DNA from: Lysobacterales bacterium
GTDB taxonomy: Bacteria > Pseudomonadota > Gammaproteobacteria > Xanthomonadales > Rhodanobacteraceae
DNA: 62,028 bases
Direction: 5' to 3'
Assembly: GCA_002632325.1 (NCBI GenBank)
Contig: NSJK01000020.1
Span: 1 to 62,028 of the forward strand
Positions 12,320-20,758 of this stretch are shown piece by piece. Below the pieces are notes generated by a model, which saw nothing but the letters and a program-made list of their open reading frames with translations, searched no databases and was not told where the DNA came from. Each line of letters opens with the position of its first letter. The first letter of the stretch is position 1. A program made the position numbers and the translations under genes.

Positions 12320-12949
12320 TCAGGGCACCCGATGCTGCCGCGGATTGATCTGGCGGAAGGTGAGATTGATGCGCGGCGCGGTCACGCGCATGCGCCGCGG
12401 CAGCGCATGCTGGTAGAGCGCCTGCGTGCGGCCGGCCATCATCAGCAGACTGCCGTGACCAAGTTCGAGCGTGAGTGTCTTGCGTGGCGTGTTGCGCGTA
12501 CGCAGTTGGAAGCTGCGCGTGGCGCCGAAGCTGAGTGAGGCAATCACCGGCTCGTTGCCAAGCTCGGGCTCATCGTCGCTGTGCCAGCCCATGCTGTCGC
12601 GACCATCACGGTAGAGATTGGCGAGCACGCTGTTGAAGTCCATTCCCAGTCGCGCATGCAGTTCCCTGCGCAGACGTCTCGTGCTTGGTGTCCACGGCTG
12701 CGGCTCGAAACGCGTGCGCGAATAGGTGTAGACAGCGTCGGCATCGCCGATCCAGCAGGCGAGTCGTGGCGCGTCGACTTCACGACCGAAGATCCGCAGT
12801 CGCAGCGTCTGCCAGGGGATTTCCGCCTGCAATGCCGCGAACAGTGCATCGGCTCGAGCGGTGGGCCAGGCGTGCTCGTCGAGCAGCAGGCTGGCGCCCG
12901 CGAGCGGCAGCTCGCGCAAACCTTCGGCACTCGGGCGCAATTCAGTCAT
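12320..12949 (-). CDS. alkB: Alpha-ketoglutarate-dependent DNA dioxygenase AlkB
   Basis: Repairs alkylated bases such as 1-methyladenine and 3-methylcytosine by oxidative demethylation, using Fe(II) and 2-oxoglutarate. In the 209-residue form the iron ligands H123, D125 (GWHSDD) and H181 (YQHALPRR) and the 2-oxoglutarate arginines R193/R199 (PRINLTFR) are all present. The NLYRDGRDSMGWHSDDEPEL block resembles the human ALKBH2/3 and xanthomonad group. An alternative ATG at 13003 would add 18 residues and sits 12 bases after the upstream GNAT stop; neither start has a strong ribosome-binding site. Confidence 0.9.
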   Translation of the reverse strand: MTELRPSAEGLRELPLAGASLLLDEHAWPTARADALFAALQAEIPWQTLRLRIFGREVDAPRLACWIGDADAVYTYSRTRFEPQPWTPSTRRLRRELHARLGMDFNSVLANLYRDGRDSMGWHSDDEPELGNEPVIASLSFGATRSFQLRTRNTPRKTLTLELGHGSLLMMAGRTQALYQHALPRRMRVTAPRINLTFRQINPRQHRVP

Positions 12950-13015
12950 GGTCGGCGGGCAATGACGGAGGTGAGGAGCTTCGCACGCCGAGGCTCGATT
13001 CATGCCGCTTCGCGA

Positions 13016-13513
13016 TCAGCCGCGCAAGCCGTGGCCGATCAAGGCCTCGCTGCGCAGGGTCGGCTTCGCCGTCGAGGTGATGACCTCATCGAGCAGCGCA
13101 CGCTCGAACACGGCCTGTGTCTTGCAGCGCGTGAAACCTGCGCGCAAGTAGAAGCGATGCGCGTCTTCGCGTTCGACTCGGCTGCGCACGCGCAACTGCG
13201 TGCAGCCGCGCTCGCGTGCCCACGCGCTGGCACGCTCGATCAATGCGCGCCCCAGACCTGCTCCGCGTGTTTCCGCCGCGACCACGAGACCATGGATTTC
13301 GGCGGAGTCCTGGCCCGTGAGTTCGGCGCAGCAGGCGACATGAACCCAGCCGCAGACCATGCCCTGCGCGTCTTCGGCCACCAGCACCGCTGCGCCGGCC
13401 GCTTCGATCGCCGCCAGACGCTTGCCGATCTGTTCGCGTGTGGCGGGATAGCCGAGCTCGGTACTGAGCGCAGCCAGCGCCGTGGCGTCATAACTTCGGG
13501 CATTTCGGATCAT
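13016..13513 (-). CDS. GNAT-family N-acetyltransferase
   Basis: 165-residue single-domain acetyltransferase. Motif A for acetyl-CoA binding is clear in VVAAETRGAGLGRALIERA (around residue 80), followed by the motif B region DAHRFYLRAGF. Substrate cannot be inferred. It precedes alkB on the same strand (12-66 bases depending on the alkB start), so the two may be co-transcribed. Confidence 0.85.
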   Translation of the reverse strand: MIRNARSYDATALAALSTELGYPATREQIGKRLAAIEAAGAAVLVAEDAQGMVCGWVHVACCAELTGQDSAEIHGLVVAAETRGAGLGRALIERASAWARERGCTQLRVRSRVEREDAHRFYLRAGFTRCKTQAVFERALLDEVITSTAKPTLRSEALIGHGLRG

Positions 13514-13647
13514 GGCGAGCTTGGCCTCCTGGCAAGACGATGCCGCTCGCAGCGGGACAAATCATGGCGCGCAGGTGGCGCTGAGCGGGCAAGCCCCGCA
13601 GACGCGCCGGCAGATTGCTTGCCGACGCGCCGGCGCGTTGCAGCCAC

Positions 13648-15165
13648 TCAGGCGCAGCAGCCGTCCTCGCCCTTGATCGAGTGCGCGGCGCTCGCGGCCA
13701 CGCCGCGCGTGAGCCCGGTGCGGCTGGCAATGAAATGATCGGCAATGACCTGCGCCACGCACAGGGTCACGCGCTTGCCGGTGGGGATGTGCAGAAACTC
13801 GTTGGGGCCATGCGCATTGGAGTGCGGGCCGAGCACGCCGGTGATGAGGAACTGTGCACCCGGATACTTCTCGCCGAGCATGCCCATGAACGGAATCGAA
13901 CCGCCTTCGCCGTTGAAGGCAACCGGCGCACCGAAATAGACCTTGGATGCGTTCTCCACCGAGTGTTCGAGCCAGTGCGCGAGTGCGGGCGAATCCCAAC
14001 CCGAGCCGGCCTTTTCCAGTTCGAAACTGACCTTGGCGCCATACGGTGGATCGCGTTCGAGCAGGCGCTTGAGGAAGTCGCCACCGAACTTGGCATCGAG
14101 CGTCGGCGGCAGGCGCAGACTCAACTTGACCGAGGTATGCGGCCGCAGCACGTTGCCCGCCGATTCGAGCGCGGGAATGCCGGCGACGCCCGTCACCGAC
14201 AGCGCCGGACGCCAGGTTCGGTTGAGCACGAGCTCGGTGAGATCGCTTTCCATCGGCTGCATGCCGTCGATGAACGGAAACTTCGCGTAGACGTCATTGC
14301 CGAGCACCTGTGCGGTGCGTCGTGCCTGTTCGAGACGCTGCGCGGGAATCTCCACGTGCAGCTCGCGCGGCAGGATGCGACCGCTGGTTTCATCTTCGAG
14401 CCGAGACAGCAGTTTGCGCAGGATGCGGAAACTCGAGGCGACGATGCCTGAAGCATCGCCTGAGTGCACGCCCTCTTCCAGCACCTTGACGGTGAGGTTG
14501 CCGCCGGTCATGCCGCGCAAGCTGGTGGTGAGCCAGAGCTGCTCGTAATTGCCGCAGCCCGAGTCGAGGCAGACGATCAGCGAAGGCTTGCCGATGCGTG
14601 CCGCCAGGTGATCGACGTAGTACGGCAGGTCGTAGCTGCCCGATTCCTCGCAGGCCTCGATCAACACGACGCAGCGCGCATGCGGCACGCCCTGCTCGTG
14701 CAATGCGCGAATCGCGCCGAGCGCGCCGAACATCGCGTAGCCATCATCGGCGCCGCCGCGGCCGTAGAGGCGATCACCCTCGATCACCGGCTTCCACGGC
14801 CCCAGATGCTCGGACCAGCCGGTCATCTCGGGCTGCTTGTCGAGATGACCGTAGAGCAGCACGGTGTCTTCATCCTGCGCCGGGCGATGGGTGTCGCCGC
14901 GACGACGTTCGGCGGCGGGAATTTCGATGAAGATCAACGGCGTGCGGCCCGGCAGACGCACCACTTCGACCTGCATGCCGGGAATCGGCTGGCTGCGTGC
15001 CCAGGCTTCGAACTGGGCGACCGCCTGATCCATGTGGCCGTGGCTGGCCCAGTCGGCATCGAACATCGGCGACTTGTTCGGAATGCGGATGTAGTCGCTC
15101 AACTGCGGGACGATTTCATCGTCCCAAAGCGCGCCGACGAAATCGCCGAGTGCCTTCGTGTCCAT
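13648..15165 (-). CDS. M20 family metallopeptidase (dipeptidase)
   Basis: Zinc-dependent peptidase of the ArgE/DapE/CPG2 superfamily, probably cytoplasmic. The 505-residue protein carries VLLYGHLDKQPEM (first His/Asp metal site), the bridging Asp in LYGRGGADDG, and the EACEESGS general base/ligand, followed by a lid domain (about residues 210-370). The C-terminus EDGCCA has an unusual double Cys. Start at 15165 is set by AGGAG 6 bases upstream; the frame continues to 15363 without a ribosome-binding site. A 14-base sequence GCCGACGCGCCGGC occurs on both sides of the gene (13621 and 15279). Confidence 0.9.
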   Translation of the reverse strand: MDTKALGDFVGALWDDEIVPQLSDYIRIPNKSPMFDADWASHGHMDQAVAQFEAWARSQPIPGMQVEVVRLPGRTPLIFIEIPAAERRRGDTHRPAQDEDTVLLYGHLDKQPEMTGWSEHLGPWKPVIEGDRLYGRGGADDGYAMFGALGAIRALHEQGVPHARCVVLIEACEESGSYDLPYYVDHLAARIGKPSLIVCLDSGCGNYEQLWLTTSLRGMTGGNLTVKVLEEGVHSGDASGIVASSFRILRKLLSRLEDETSGRILPRELHVEIPAQRLEQARRTAQVLGNDVYAKFPFIDGMQPMESDLTELVLNRTWRPALSVTGVAGIPALESAGNVLRPHTSVKLSLRLPPTLDAKFGGDFLKRLLERDPPYGAKVSFELEKAGSGWDSPALAHWLEHSVENASKVYFGAPVAFNGEGGSIPFMGMLGEKYPGAQFLITGVLGPHSNAHGPNEFLHIPTGKRVTLCVAQVIADHFIASRTGLTRGVAASAAHSIKGEDGCCA

Positions 15166-15245
15166 CGGTGTCTCCTGTTGCAGGGCGCGGCTGCGAGATT
15201 CCGAGCCCGTGGGAAATGGCGATTTTATCGGATTCCGGCGGCGGC

Positions 15246-15261
15246 GTAGGAAAATTCCTAC
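15246..15261. promoter_or_regulatory. 16-base palindrome between divergent genes (possible operator)
   Basis: GTAGGAAAATTCCTAC, with 7-base arms around AA, lies in the 207-base gap between the M20 peptidase and the ComEA-like gene. The position and AT-rich centre fit a repressor site or a dispersed palindromic repeat. No promoter elements could be placed with confidence around it. Confidence 0.4.
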
Positions 15262-15372
15262 ACGCATCGCCGGCGAATGCCGACGCGCCGGCTCGACGAT
15301 CGCCGCTACCTGCGCACGGCCGATCCGGCCAGACTGCCGGTCATCGACACCATTCCAGATCAATCAAGATCC

Positions 15373-15672
15373 ATGCGTCATTTGCACGTCCTGCTGTTCA
15401 AGTTGCTGTTGGCCCTGTTCACGGCCCTGCCCGCGATTGCGCAGGGACAGATCGACATCAACCAGGCCGATGCGAAGACGATCGCCGCCTCGCTCAATGG
15501 CGTGGGCCTGGTCAAGGCCGAGGCCATCGTCGCCTGGCGCAGTGCCAATGGCCCTTTTCGCAGCATCGAGGATCTGACCAAGGTGCGCGGCATCGGCAAG
15601 CGCACGATCGAAGCCAATCGTGAGGTGATCCTGATCGGCCCGCCCACACCGGCGCGAACTTCACCGGGCTGA
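15373..15672 (+). CDS. ComEA-like helix-hairpin-helix DNA-binding protein, exported
   Basis: 99-residue precursor with a signal peptide (MRHLHVLLFKLLLALFTALP, cleavage near AIAQG). The mature part is a single ComEA-type helix-hairpin-helix repeat: INQADAKTIAASLNGVG...AIVAWRSANGPFRSIEDL...VRGIGKRTIEANR. In competent bacteria this domain binds incoming DNA in the periplasm. The in-frame extension to 15277 would bury the signal peptide, so ATG 15373 was chosen. No other competence genes are nearby. Confidence 0.88.
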   Translation: MRHLHVLLFKLLLALFTALPAIAQGQIDINQADAKTIAASLNGVGLVKAEAIVAWRSANGPFRSIEDLTKVRGIGKRTIEANREVILIGPPTPARTSPG

Positions 15673-15844
15673 AGCCGTCCCGGCACGACTCCGTCGCCGG
15701 AAAATCCTGCGCCGGATCAAGGCAACCCTGGCTTGCGAGACGGTCGCGTCGCGCCGGAAGCGAAGGTGGTGCGTGTGCTGGCGCTTGTGCAACTTGCCCG
15801 GCCTTGCCCTAGAATCGCGCCCCGCCTTCACGGCGTGTGCCTTG

Positions 15845-16306
15845 ATGATCCTCCCCCGCTACCACATCGGCCCTTCGACAATCATGGGCGCAGGCCAGGG
15901 CTTGTTCCTCGACGAGCCGCTTGCGCGTGGTCGCATCATCACCGCGCCCGACGCCATACCCGGCGTGCATGCGTTCGAAGACATCCTTGCGCGCGCCGAT
16001 GCCGCGAGCCTGCTGCCGGCCACGGTGCGCTGGTTCGAGGATCGCTACACGATCACGCCCGAATGGCCGGACGAGTGCTACATCAATCATGACTTCGAAC
16101 CGACCGGGCTGTGGCATCTGGGCTTCGTGTTCGCCGCCGCCGACCTGCCCGCCGGCACCGAAATAACCGTCGATTACCGCCACCTGCTCGCGCCCGGCCA
16201 GAGCGAGGACTTCCGCGATACCCGCAGCGGCGCGGCGATCGTCGGCTACACCTGGGGCGAAAGCCTGCGTGCCTCGACGCGCGCACTGGCTGCCCTGCTC
16301 GACTGA
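15845..16306 (+). CDS. SET domain-containing protein
   Basis: 153-residue stand-alone SET domain, a fold that transfers a methyl group from S-adenosylmethionine to protein lysine. Visible motifs are the N-terminal GAGQGLFLDEPLARG, the central CYINHDFEPTG (NH motif) and PAGTEITVDYRHL with the catalytic-type Tyr of the GEE(L/I)T-x-DY motif. No pre-SET or post-SET Cys clusters. The bacterial substrate is unknown. Followed 9 bases later by an acetyltransferase; these and hutD probably form one operon. Confidence 0.82.
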   Translation: MILPRYHIGPSTIMGAGQGLFLDEPLARGRIITAPDAIPGVHAFEDILARADAASLLPATVRWFEDRYTITPEWPDECYINHDFEPTGLWHLGFVFAAADLPAGTEITVDYRHLLAPGQSEDFRDTRSGAAIVGYTWGESLRASTRALAALLD

Positions 16307-16315
16307 AGCGACACG

Positions 16316-16840
16316 ATGATCCAGATTCCGACCCTCGTCACCGAACGCCTGCGCCTGTGCGCGCTGGGCGAGCACCACTTCGAAGCCTACGCAACGATGC
16401 TCGCCGATCCCGACAACACCCGCTTCATCGGCGACGGCCAGCCGCTCGACCGCATGAATGCCTGGCGCTCGATGGCGATGCTGCTCGGCCACTGGGTGCT
16501 GCGTGGTTTCGGCATGTGGGCGGTCGAGCTCAAGGACAGCGGACAGTTCGTCGGCCGCGTCGGCCTGCACCAGCCCGAAGGCTGGCCCGATCTGGAACTG
16601 GGCTGGATGTTGATGCCCGAACAACGCCATCACGGCTATGCCACCGAGGCGGCGCGCGCCACGCTCGAATTCGCCTTCGACCAGCTCAAGGCGAGTCGCG
16701 CGGTGAGCCTGATCCGCAACGAGAACACCGCATCCGAGCGCCTCGCGCGGCGACTCGGCGGTCGTCAGGCCACCACCATCGATTTTCTGGGTGCGGCCAC
16801 CCTCGTCTACGTCTACCATCCGGCCGACCAACGCAACTGA
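16316..16840 (+). CDS. GNAT acetyltransferase, RimJ/RimL type
   Basis: 174 residues starting IQIPTLVTERLRLCAL, the typical beginning of RimJ/RimL-like acetyltransferases. The acetyl-CoA loop is in PEQRHHGYATEAARATLEFAF, and the C-terminal NENTASERLARRLGG matches the family's N-x-x-S-x-R-x-x-x-K-x-G pattern. It could acetylate a protein N-terminus or a small molecule. Sits between the SET gene and hutD with short gaps (9 and 13 bases). Confidence 0.85.
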   Translation: MIQIPTLVTERLRLCALGEHHFEAYATMLADPDNTRFIGDGQPLDRMNAWRSMAMLLGHWVLRGFGMWAVELKDSGQFVGRVGLHQPEGWPDLELGWMLMPEQRHHGYATEAARATLEFAFDQLKASRAVSLIRNENTASERLARRLGGRQATTIDFLGAATLVYVYHPADQRN

Positions 16841-16853
16841 CGGACCGACTCCG

Positions 16854-17441
16854 ATGCAGGTGATTGCCGCCAACCAGGCTCGCCGCGTGCGCTGGAAGAA
16901 CGATGGCGGCTGGACCACCGAACTCGCGCGCGATCCGCCCGAAGGCGAGGCCTTCCACTGGCGCGTGAGCATCGCCGAGATCGAGCAGGACGGCCCGTTC
17001 TCGGCATTCCCCGGCATCGACCGCGAACTGCTTCTCCTTGATGGCAGCGGCATCGAACTCGACATCGATGACGCGGCGCCGCTGCGTCTGGCGCAGCGCT
17101 TCGAGCGCGTACGCTTCGCCGGCGAGGCGCGCGTGAGGTGTCGATTGCTCGCCGGACCGACGCGCGATTTCAACGTCATGGTCGATCGCAGTCGTCTGCA
17201 CGCGGAGACCCTGGCGCGGCCGCTGGTCGGTTCGATGCTGATCTTCGCCGAACCGGGCACGCAGTGGCTGATCCATGTGCTCGCAGGTCAGATGACCGCC
17301 AAACAGGATGCGCAGCAGGTCGAAGTCGGAACCGGCAGCTCGCTGCAACTGGATTTCCGCAGCGGCACCCACGCTCGCGTCGCGCTCGATGGCGGCGGCG
17401 AACTGGTGATGGTCAAATTCAGCACACGCGGCACCAACTGA
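16854..17441 (+). CDS. HutD family protein
   Basis: 195-residue bicupin-like protein of the HutD/Ves family. Diagnostic segments are RVRWKNDGGWTTELARDPP (residues 11-29), HWRVSIAEIEQDGPFSAFPG and the C-terminal half from NVMVDRS. In pseudomonads HutD is linked to histidine utilisation, probably as a regulator; no hut genes occur here, so a general role remains open. Start at ATG 16854 restores the family N-terminus. The 3' end is 2 bases from the convergent apbE gene. Confidence 0.88.
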   Translation: MQVIAANQARRVRWKNDGGWTTELARDPPEGEAFHWRVSIAEIEQDGPFSAFPGIDRELLLLDGSGIELDIDDAAPLRLAQRFERVRFAGEARVRCRLLAGPTRDFNVMVDRSRLHAETLARPLVGSMLIFAEPGTQWLIHVLAGQMTAKQDAQQVEVGTGSSLQLDFRSGTHARVALDGGGELVMVKFSTRGTN

Positions 17442-17443
17442 AC

Positions 17444-18502
17444 TCAAGGCGCGGCGCCACCGCGTGCCAGCAGGGCCGCGAACGCCGGACTCATGCGCTC
17501 GACCAGGCGATCACCTTCATGCACGAGCAGCAAAACGGCCATGCCGTGGCGCTGCGCGTAGGCAAGTCCGGCTTCGGGGCCGAGCACCATGATCGTCGTG
17601 CCCATCGCGTCGGCCTGCATGCACTCCTCGGCGATTGCCGTGACCTGCGCGATGCGGTGCTCGACCGGCCAGCCGTTGCGCGGATCGATGTGGTGCGAGT
17701 AGATGCGACCGGCATGTTCGAAGGCATGTCGATAATCACCCGAGGTCGCCACCGCTTGATTCACGAGGGCAAGGCGGCGCCAGTACGGTCGCGCCGATGT
17801 CTCTGCCTCGTTGCTGGCGAGCGGATTCTCGATCGCCACCTGCCAGGCCTCGCCGCGCGCGCGTTCGCCCCGCGCGCGTAGTTCACCACCAACCTCGACG
17901 AGAAAATCGCTGACGCCTTCGTGCTGCAGGTAACGCGCCACCTGATCGACTGCAAAGCCCTTGGCGATCGCCGACAGATCCAGATGCACGCCACCGGGCT
18001 GCAACACGCGCCGCTGCTGTGGATCGAATTCGACACGCTGCCAGCCAATGTGTGCGCGCGCGGCATCGATCGCCTGCACGCTCGGCACCTCGTGCGAAGT
18101 CTTGCCCGGACCAAATCCCCACAGGTCGACCAGCGGCCCGACCGTCGGGTCGAACGCGCCGCCGCTGTCGCGCGCCTGCACCAATGCCGCGCTCAGCACG
18201 CTTGCAAATTCGTCTGGCAGGTTTTGCCAGGTACCCGCCGCGGCGCGGTTGTAGCGCGCGAGGTCGGAATCACTCTCGAAGGTGCTCATCTGCGCGACCA
18301 CGCGATCAAGCTCGCGCTCGATCCCCGCCCGCAAGCCTTCGCTCGCGCCTGCCGTTTTTGCGACCAGCGTGACCGACCAGGTCGTGCCCATGGTCTTGCC
18401 ATGCAGACTGGTGCGCACCGGCGCCCGCGCGCACGCGGCGAGGGCGAGCACGCACAGGCAGATGCAAATACGCGCTGCCGCGCGCAGCAAGGCGGCGCTC
18501 AT
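17444..18502 (-). CDS. apbE: FAD:protein FMN transferase ApbE (lipoprotein)
   Basis: Attaches FMN covalently to Thr/Ser in extracytoplasmic flavoproteins. The 352-residue precursor has a lipobox LAAC (Cys 24), placing it at the membrane facing the periplasm. Family motifs are HGKTMGTTWSVTLV, STFESDSDLARYN, FDPTVGPLVDLWGFGP, GGVHLDLSAIAKGFAVDQV and TSGDYRHAF...HIDPRNGWP, with the Mg-binding AMGTTIMVLG region. It ends a minus-strand operon with PepSY, DUF2271 and DUF4198 genes; the DUF2271 protein carries the FMN-acceptor motif, so it is the likely substrate. Confidence 0.95.
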   Translation of the reverse strand: MSAALLRAAARICICLCVLALAACARAPVRTSLHGKTMGTTWSVTLVAKTAGASEGLRAGIERELDRVVAQMSTFESDSDLARYNRAAAGTWQNLPDEFASVLSAALVQARDSGGAFDPTVGPLVDLWGFGPGKTSHEVPSVQAIDAARAHIGWQRVEFDPQQRRVLQPGGVHLDLSAIAKGFAVDQVARYLQHEGVSDFLVEVGGELRARGERARGEAWQVAIENPLASNEAETSARPYWRRLALVNQAVATSGDYRHAFEHAGRIYSHHIDPRNGWPVEHRIAQVTAIAEECMQADAMGTTIMVLGPEAGLAYAQRHGMAVLLLVHEGDRLVERMSPAFAALLARGGAAP

Positions 18503-18527
18503 CGCGCAGCCTCACTGCGATCATCAC

Positions 18528-19340
18528 TCACTGCGGCAGCACTTCGAGCGTGGCGGTGTAGCTCAAGCGGCGCGTGCTGGCCTTGGGCTCGGTGGCCTTC
18601 TGTCCATCGAGCGAGGCATTGAGCCAGTACATGCCCGGCGCCGGCCAGGTCACGCTGAATTGGCCATCGGCATCGGTGGTCGCGATGATTTCGTCCTGCT
18701 TGTCGCGATAGCGCGTACCACCGGCAATCACCGTCACCTTGAGGTCCTTGACCGGCTTGCCATCGACGAGGAAGCGGAACTTCGCCGCTTCACCTGCGAA
18801 CAGATCGTTGGGCGCGGTCACCGGGGCCAACTCGAGACCGCGACCGCTGGGCTTGATCGCCACGTCGTTGGGTTTGCCCAAGGTGACAAAGGTGTTGACA
18901 CTGCCCTGCGCCTGGCTGATGACCAGATCCTTGGCATCGGCGGGAATCTCACCGAGCGTGGCAGCACTGCCGCGCCAGCGCTTCTTCTCACCCTTGCCAT
19001 CGACATAGCTCGCAAACAGACCTTCGCTCGTCACCGCGATGCGGTAGGTGCCCGCCTGCAACAGATGCACGTCGAAACTGCTGCGCCACTTGCCCTGATG
19101 CTGATTCTCGGCGGCGACCGACTTGCCATCGGGGCCGGTGATCACGAGGTTGGCCAGATCCATCGCATGGTGGTTGAAATAGAACAGGTCGTTGGAAATC
19201 GCACCATCGACCGTGACCCAGGCGTCGGTCGGATCCGACAACACCGTGGTCGACGGCACGAGGAACATCTTGTGCGCGGAAGCGGCGACTGGAATCACCG
19301 CAGCCAGCGCGAGCACAGCCCATTGGCTCAACTTTTTCAT
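18528..19340 (-). CDS. DUF4198 domain periplasmic protein
   Basis: 270 residues with a Sec signal peptide (MKKLSQWAVLALAAVIPVAA, cleavage near ASA). The mature start HKMFLVPSTTVL and the later FAGEAAKFRFLVDGKPVKDLKVTVIAGGTRYRD (split over residues ~170-205) are typical of DUF4198, a beta-sandwich family once annotated as a Co/Ni-transport periplasmic component. Start 19340 is favoured by GGAG 6 bases upstream; an ATG at 19346 is too close. Third gene of the PepSY-DUF2271-DUF4198-apbE unit, so a role as an accessory of the flavin redox system is inferred. Confidence 0.85.
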   Translation of the reverse strand: MKKLSQWAVLALAAVIPVAASAHKMFLVPSTTVLSDPTDAWVTVDGAISNDLFYFNHHAMDLANLVITGPDGKSVAAENQHQGKWRSSFDVHLLQAGTYRIAVTSEGLFASYVDGKGEKKRWRGSAATLGEIPADAKDLVISQAQGSVNTFVTLGKPNDVAIKPSGRGLELAPVTAPNDLFAGEAAKFRFLVDGKPVKDLKVTVIAGGTRYRDKQDEIIATTDADGQFSVTWPAPGMYWLNASLDGQKATEPKASTRRLSYTATLEVLPQ

Positions 19341-19402
19341 TTGCATCTCCACAGTGGCAAGACGATTGGAATCGGAAGGATCAAGCGTGTCCGACACGGC
19401 GC

Positions 19403-19933
19403 TCAGGGGTTCAGATCGAACGTCACCGCGCCGATCTCGTGTTCGCCCTTGGCCGCGAGGTGCTGCGGCGCCGCCGGGGGCCAAGTGAATGGAATGTCGA
19501 CGATCTCGCGACCGCCGACTTCGCGCGCGGCCTCAATCATGAGCTTGTAGTCACCCGCGGCGAGGCCCGCGAGCGGCGTCTTGTCGCTGGAGAATTTCAG
19601 ATCGTGCTGGCCTGCGGGGCGCGTTGCGCCGGTCACGCCATCGATCGGAAGTTTCTGTTCGCGACCACTGCGGCGCCACCACTGGCGCAAGTCGGCGAGC
19701 CACTTGCTGCCGGGTTCGGCCTTGCCGGACTGCGCATCCTTGCCGTCCTTGTTCTGATACCAAACCGCAAGATTCGCGGCGACGCTGCGATCCGCGCGCT
19801 CGATCCACACGGCCACATACGGTCGGTGGTATTCGGCAACCGCTTGTTTGGGCAGTTGCAGGCTCAGTTGCATTTCGGCGGCCAGTGTCAGCGAACTGGC
19901 GAAAACGGCAAGCAGCAGGCAAAGGCGGCGCAT
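19403..19933 (-). CDS. DUF2271 periplasmic protein with FMN-attachment motif
   Basis: 176 residues with a signal peptide (cleavage after LAA, residue 19). The domain reads YHRPYVAVWIERADRS ... WYQNKDG ... WLADLRQWWRRSGR. Residues 98-104 are D-G-V-T-G-A-T, matching the D-x-x-(S/T)-G-A-T motif that ApbE flavinylates in NqrC and RnfG, with the acceptor expected at Thr104. This is the predicted carrier of covalent FMN in the operon. AAGAGG 6 bases upstream supports the start at 19933. Twelve bases after the PepSY gene. Confidence 0.88.
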   Translation of the reverse strand: MRRLCLLLAVFASSLTLAAEMQLSLQLPKQAVAEYHRPYVAVWIERADRSVAANLAVWYQNKDGKDAQSGKAEPGSKWLADLRQWWRRSGREQKLPIDGVTGATRPAGQHDLKFSSDKTPLAGLAAGDYKLMIEAAREVGGREIVDIPFTWPPAAPQHLAAKGEHEIGAVTFDLNP

Positions 19934-19944
19934 GGAAAACCTCT

Positions 19945-20589
19945 TCAATGGATGAACACGATTGCGATCAGCACGGGCAGCAGCAGACCCAGCACCACCA
20001 GCGGCCAGGTCATCGGACGATGACGTCCATGCAGGTAGAGCAGGCCCAGACCGGTGAGCGCGAACAGCACGCAGGCAAGCGCGAACAGGTCGATGATCCA
20101 ACTCCATGCAGCGCCGGTATTGCGGCCCTTGTGCAGATCGTTGAAATACGCGATCCAACCACGGTCGGTAGTCTCATGCTCCACCTTGCCGCTCACGGTA
20201 TCGATGCTGATCCAGCCATCGCCGCCCGGGCGCGGCAAGGACACATAGGCCTCGCCATCACTCCATTCGATCGGTTGCGCCACGAGGCGCACACCCGATT
20301 CCTTCTGCAACCAGATTTTCAATTCCTGCGGCAAGCTCGCCGCTGTCGCATCGCTGCGTGTTGCCAGTTGTTCCTGCAACGCCAACGGCAATTGCAGATG
20401 GCGCGAGACCACCAGCGGCTCGCTCTGGATCTGCGCTGCGTGGTTGAGGGTGAAACCGGTGACACTGAACAAGAGCAGCACCACCAGACTGATGGCAGCA
20501 CTGATCCAATGCCCACTGTGCAGGGTCTTGAGCCAATAAGCGCGCGCACTCGTGCCCTTGCGCCGAATGCCGCCGTTTGCCTGTTCCAT
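19945..20589 (-). CDS. PepSY-associated transmembrane protein
   Basis: 214-residue inner-membrane protein with three predicted helices (about residues 27-50, 160-187 and 192-213) and a periplasmic PepSY-like segment between the first two. The helix-1 region LHSGHWISAAISLVVLLLFS carries His residues that bind haem in related PepSY ferric-reductase-like proteins; LHKGRNTG precedes helix 2. First gene of the flavin operon, 60 bases after a Fur-like box. Inferred role: pass electrons across the membrane to or from the flavinylated DUF2271 protein. Confidence 0.85.
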   Translation of the reverse strand: MEQANGGIRRKGTSARAYWLKTLHSGHWISAAISLVVLLLFSVTGFTLNHAAQIQSEPLVVSRHLQLPLALQEQLATRSDATAASLPQELKIWLQKESGVRLVAQPIEWSDGEAYVSLPRPGGDGWISIDTVSGKVEHETTDRGWIAYFNDLHKGRNTGAAWSWIIDLFALACVLFALTGLGLLYLHGRHRPMTWPLVVLGLLLPVLIAIVFIH

Positions 20590-20648
20590 CCTCGCCCTTG
20601 CGCGACAGGCAGCGAGCCGCGCGGTGCGCGCCTTCGTGCCGGGTGATA

Positions 20649-20667
20649 TCTAATGCGAATGGTTCTC
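20649..20667. promoter_or_regulatory. Fur-box-like site upstream of the flavin operon
   Basis: TCTAATGCGAATGGTTCTC matches 13 of 19 positions of the E. coli Fur consensus GATAATGATAATCATTATC. It sits in the 169-base divergent gap, 60 bases before the PepSY start and about 90 bases before the response regulator. This would make the flavin operon iron-repressed and could also affect the two-component genes. Confidence 0.6.
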
Positions 20668-20758
20668 ACTAGCCTAACAGTGTGACAGGGTGCGGACAAG
20701 CGTCCCTGCGCGCAAATCTTGTCCGGTCCCGCACATCGCGCCCGATACAATGGACGCA

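Noticed and set aside
13621..15292. 14-base GCCGACGCGCCGGC on both sides of the M20 peptidase as mobile-element ends
   Set aside because: Very short, itself built from GC-rich palindromic steps, and no transposase or target duplication is seen.
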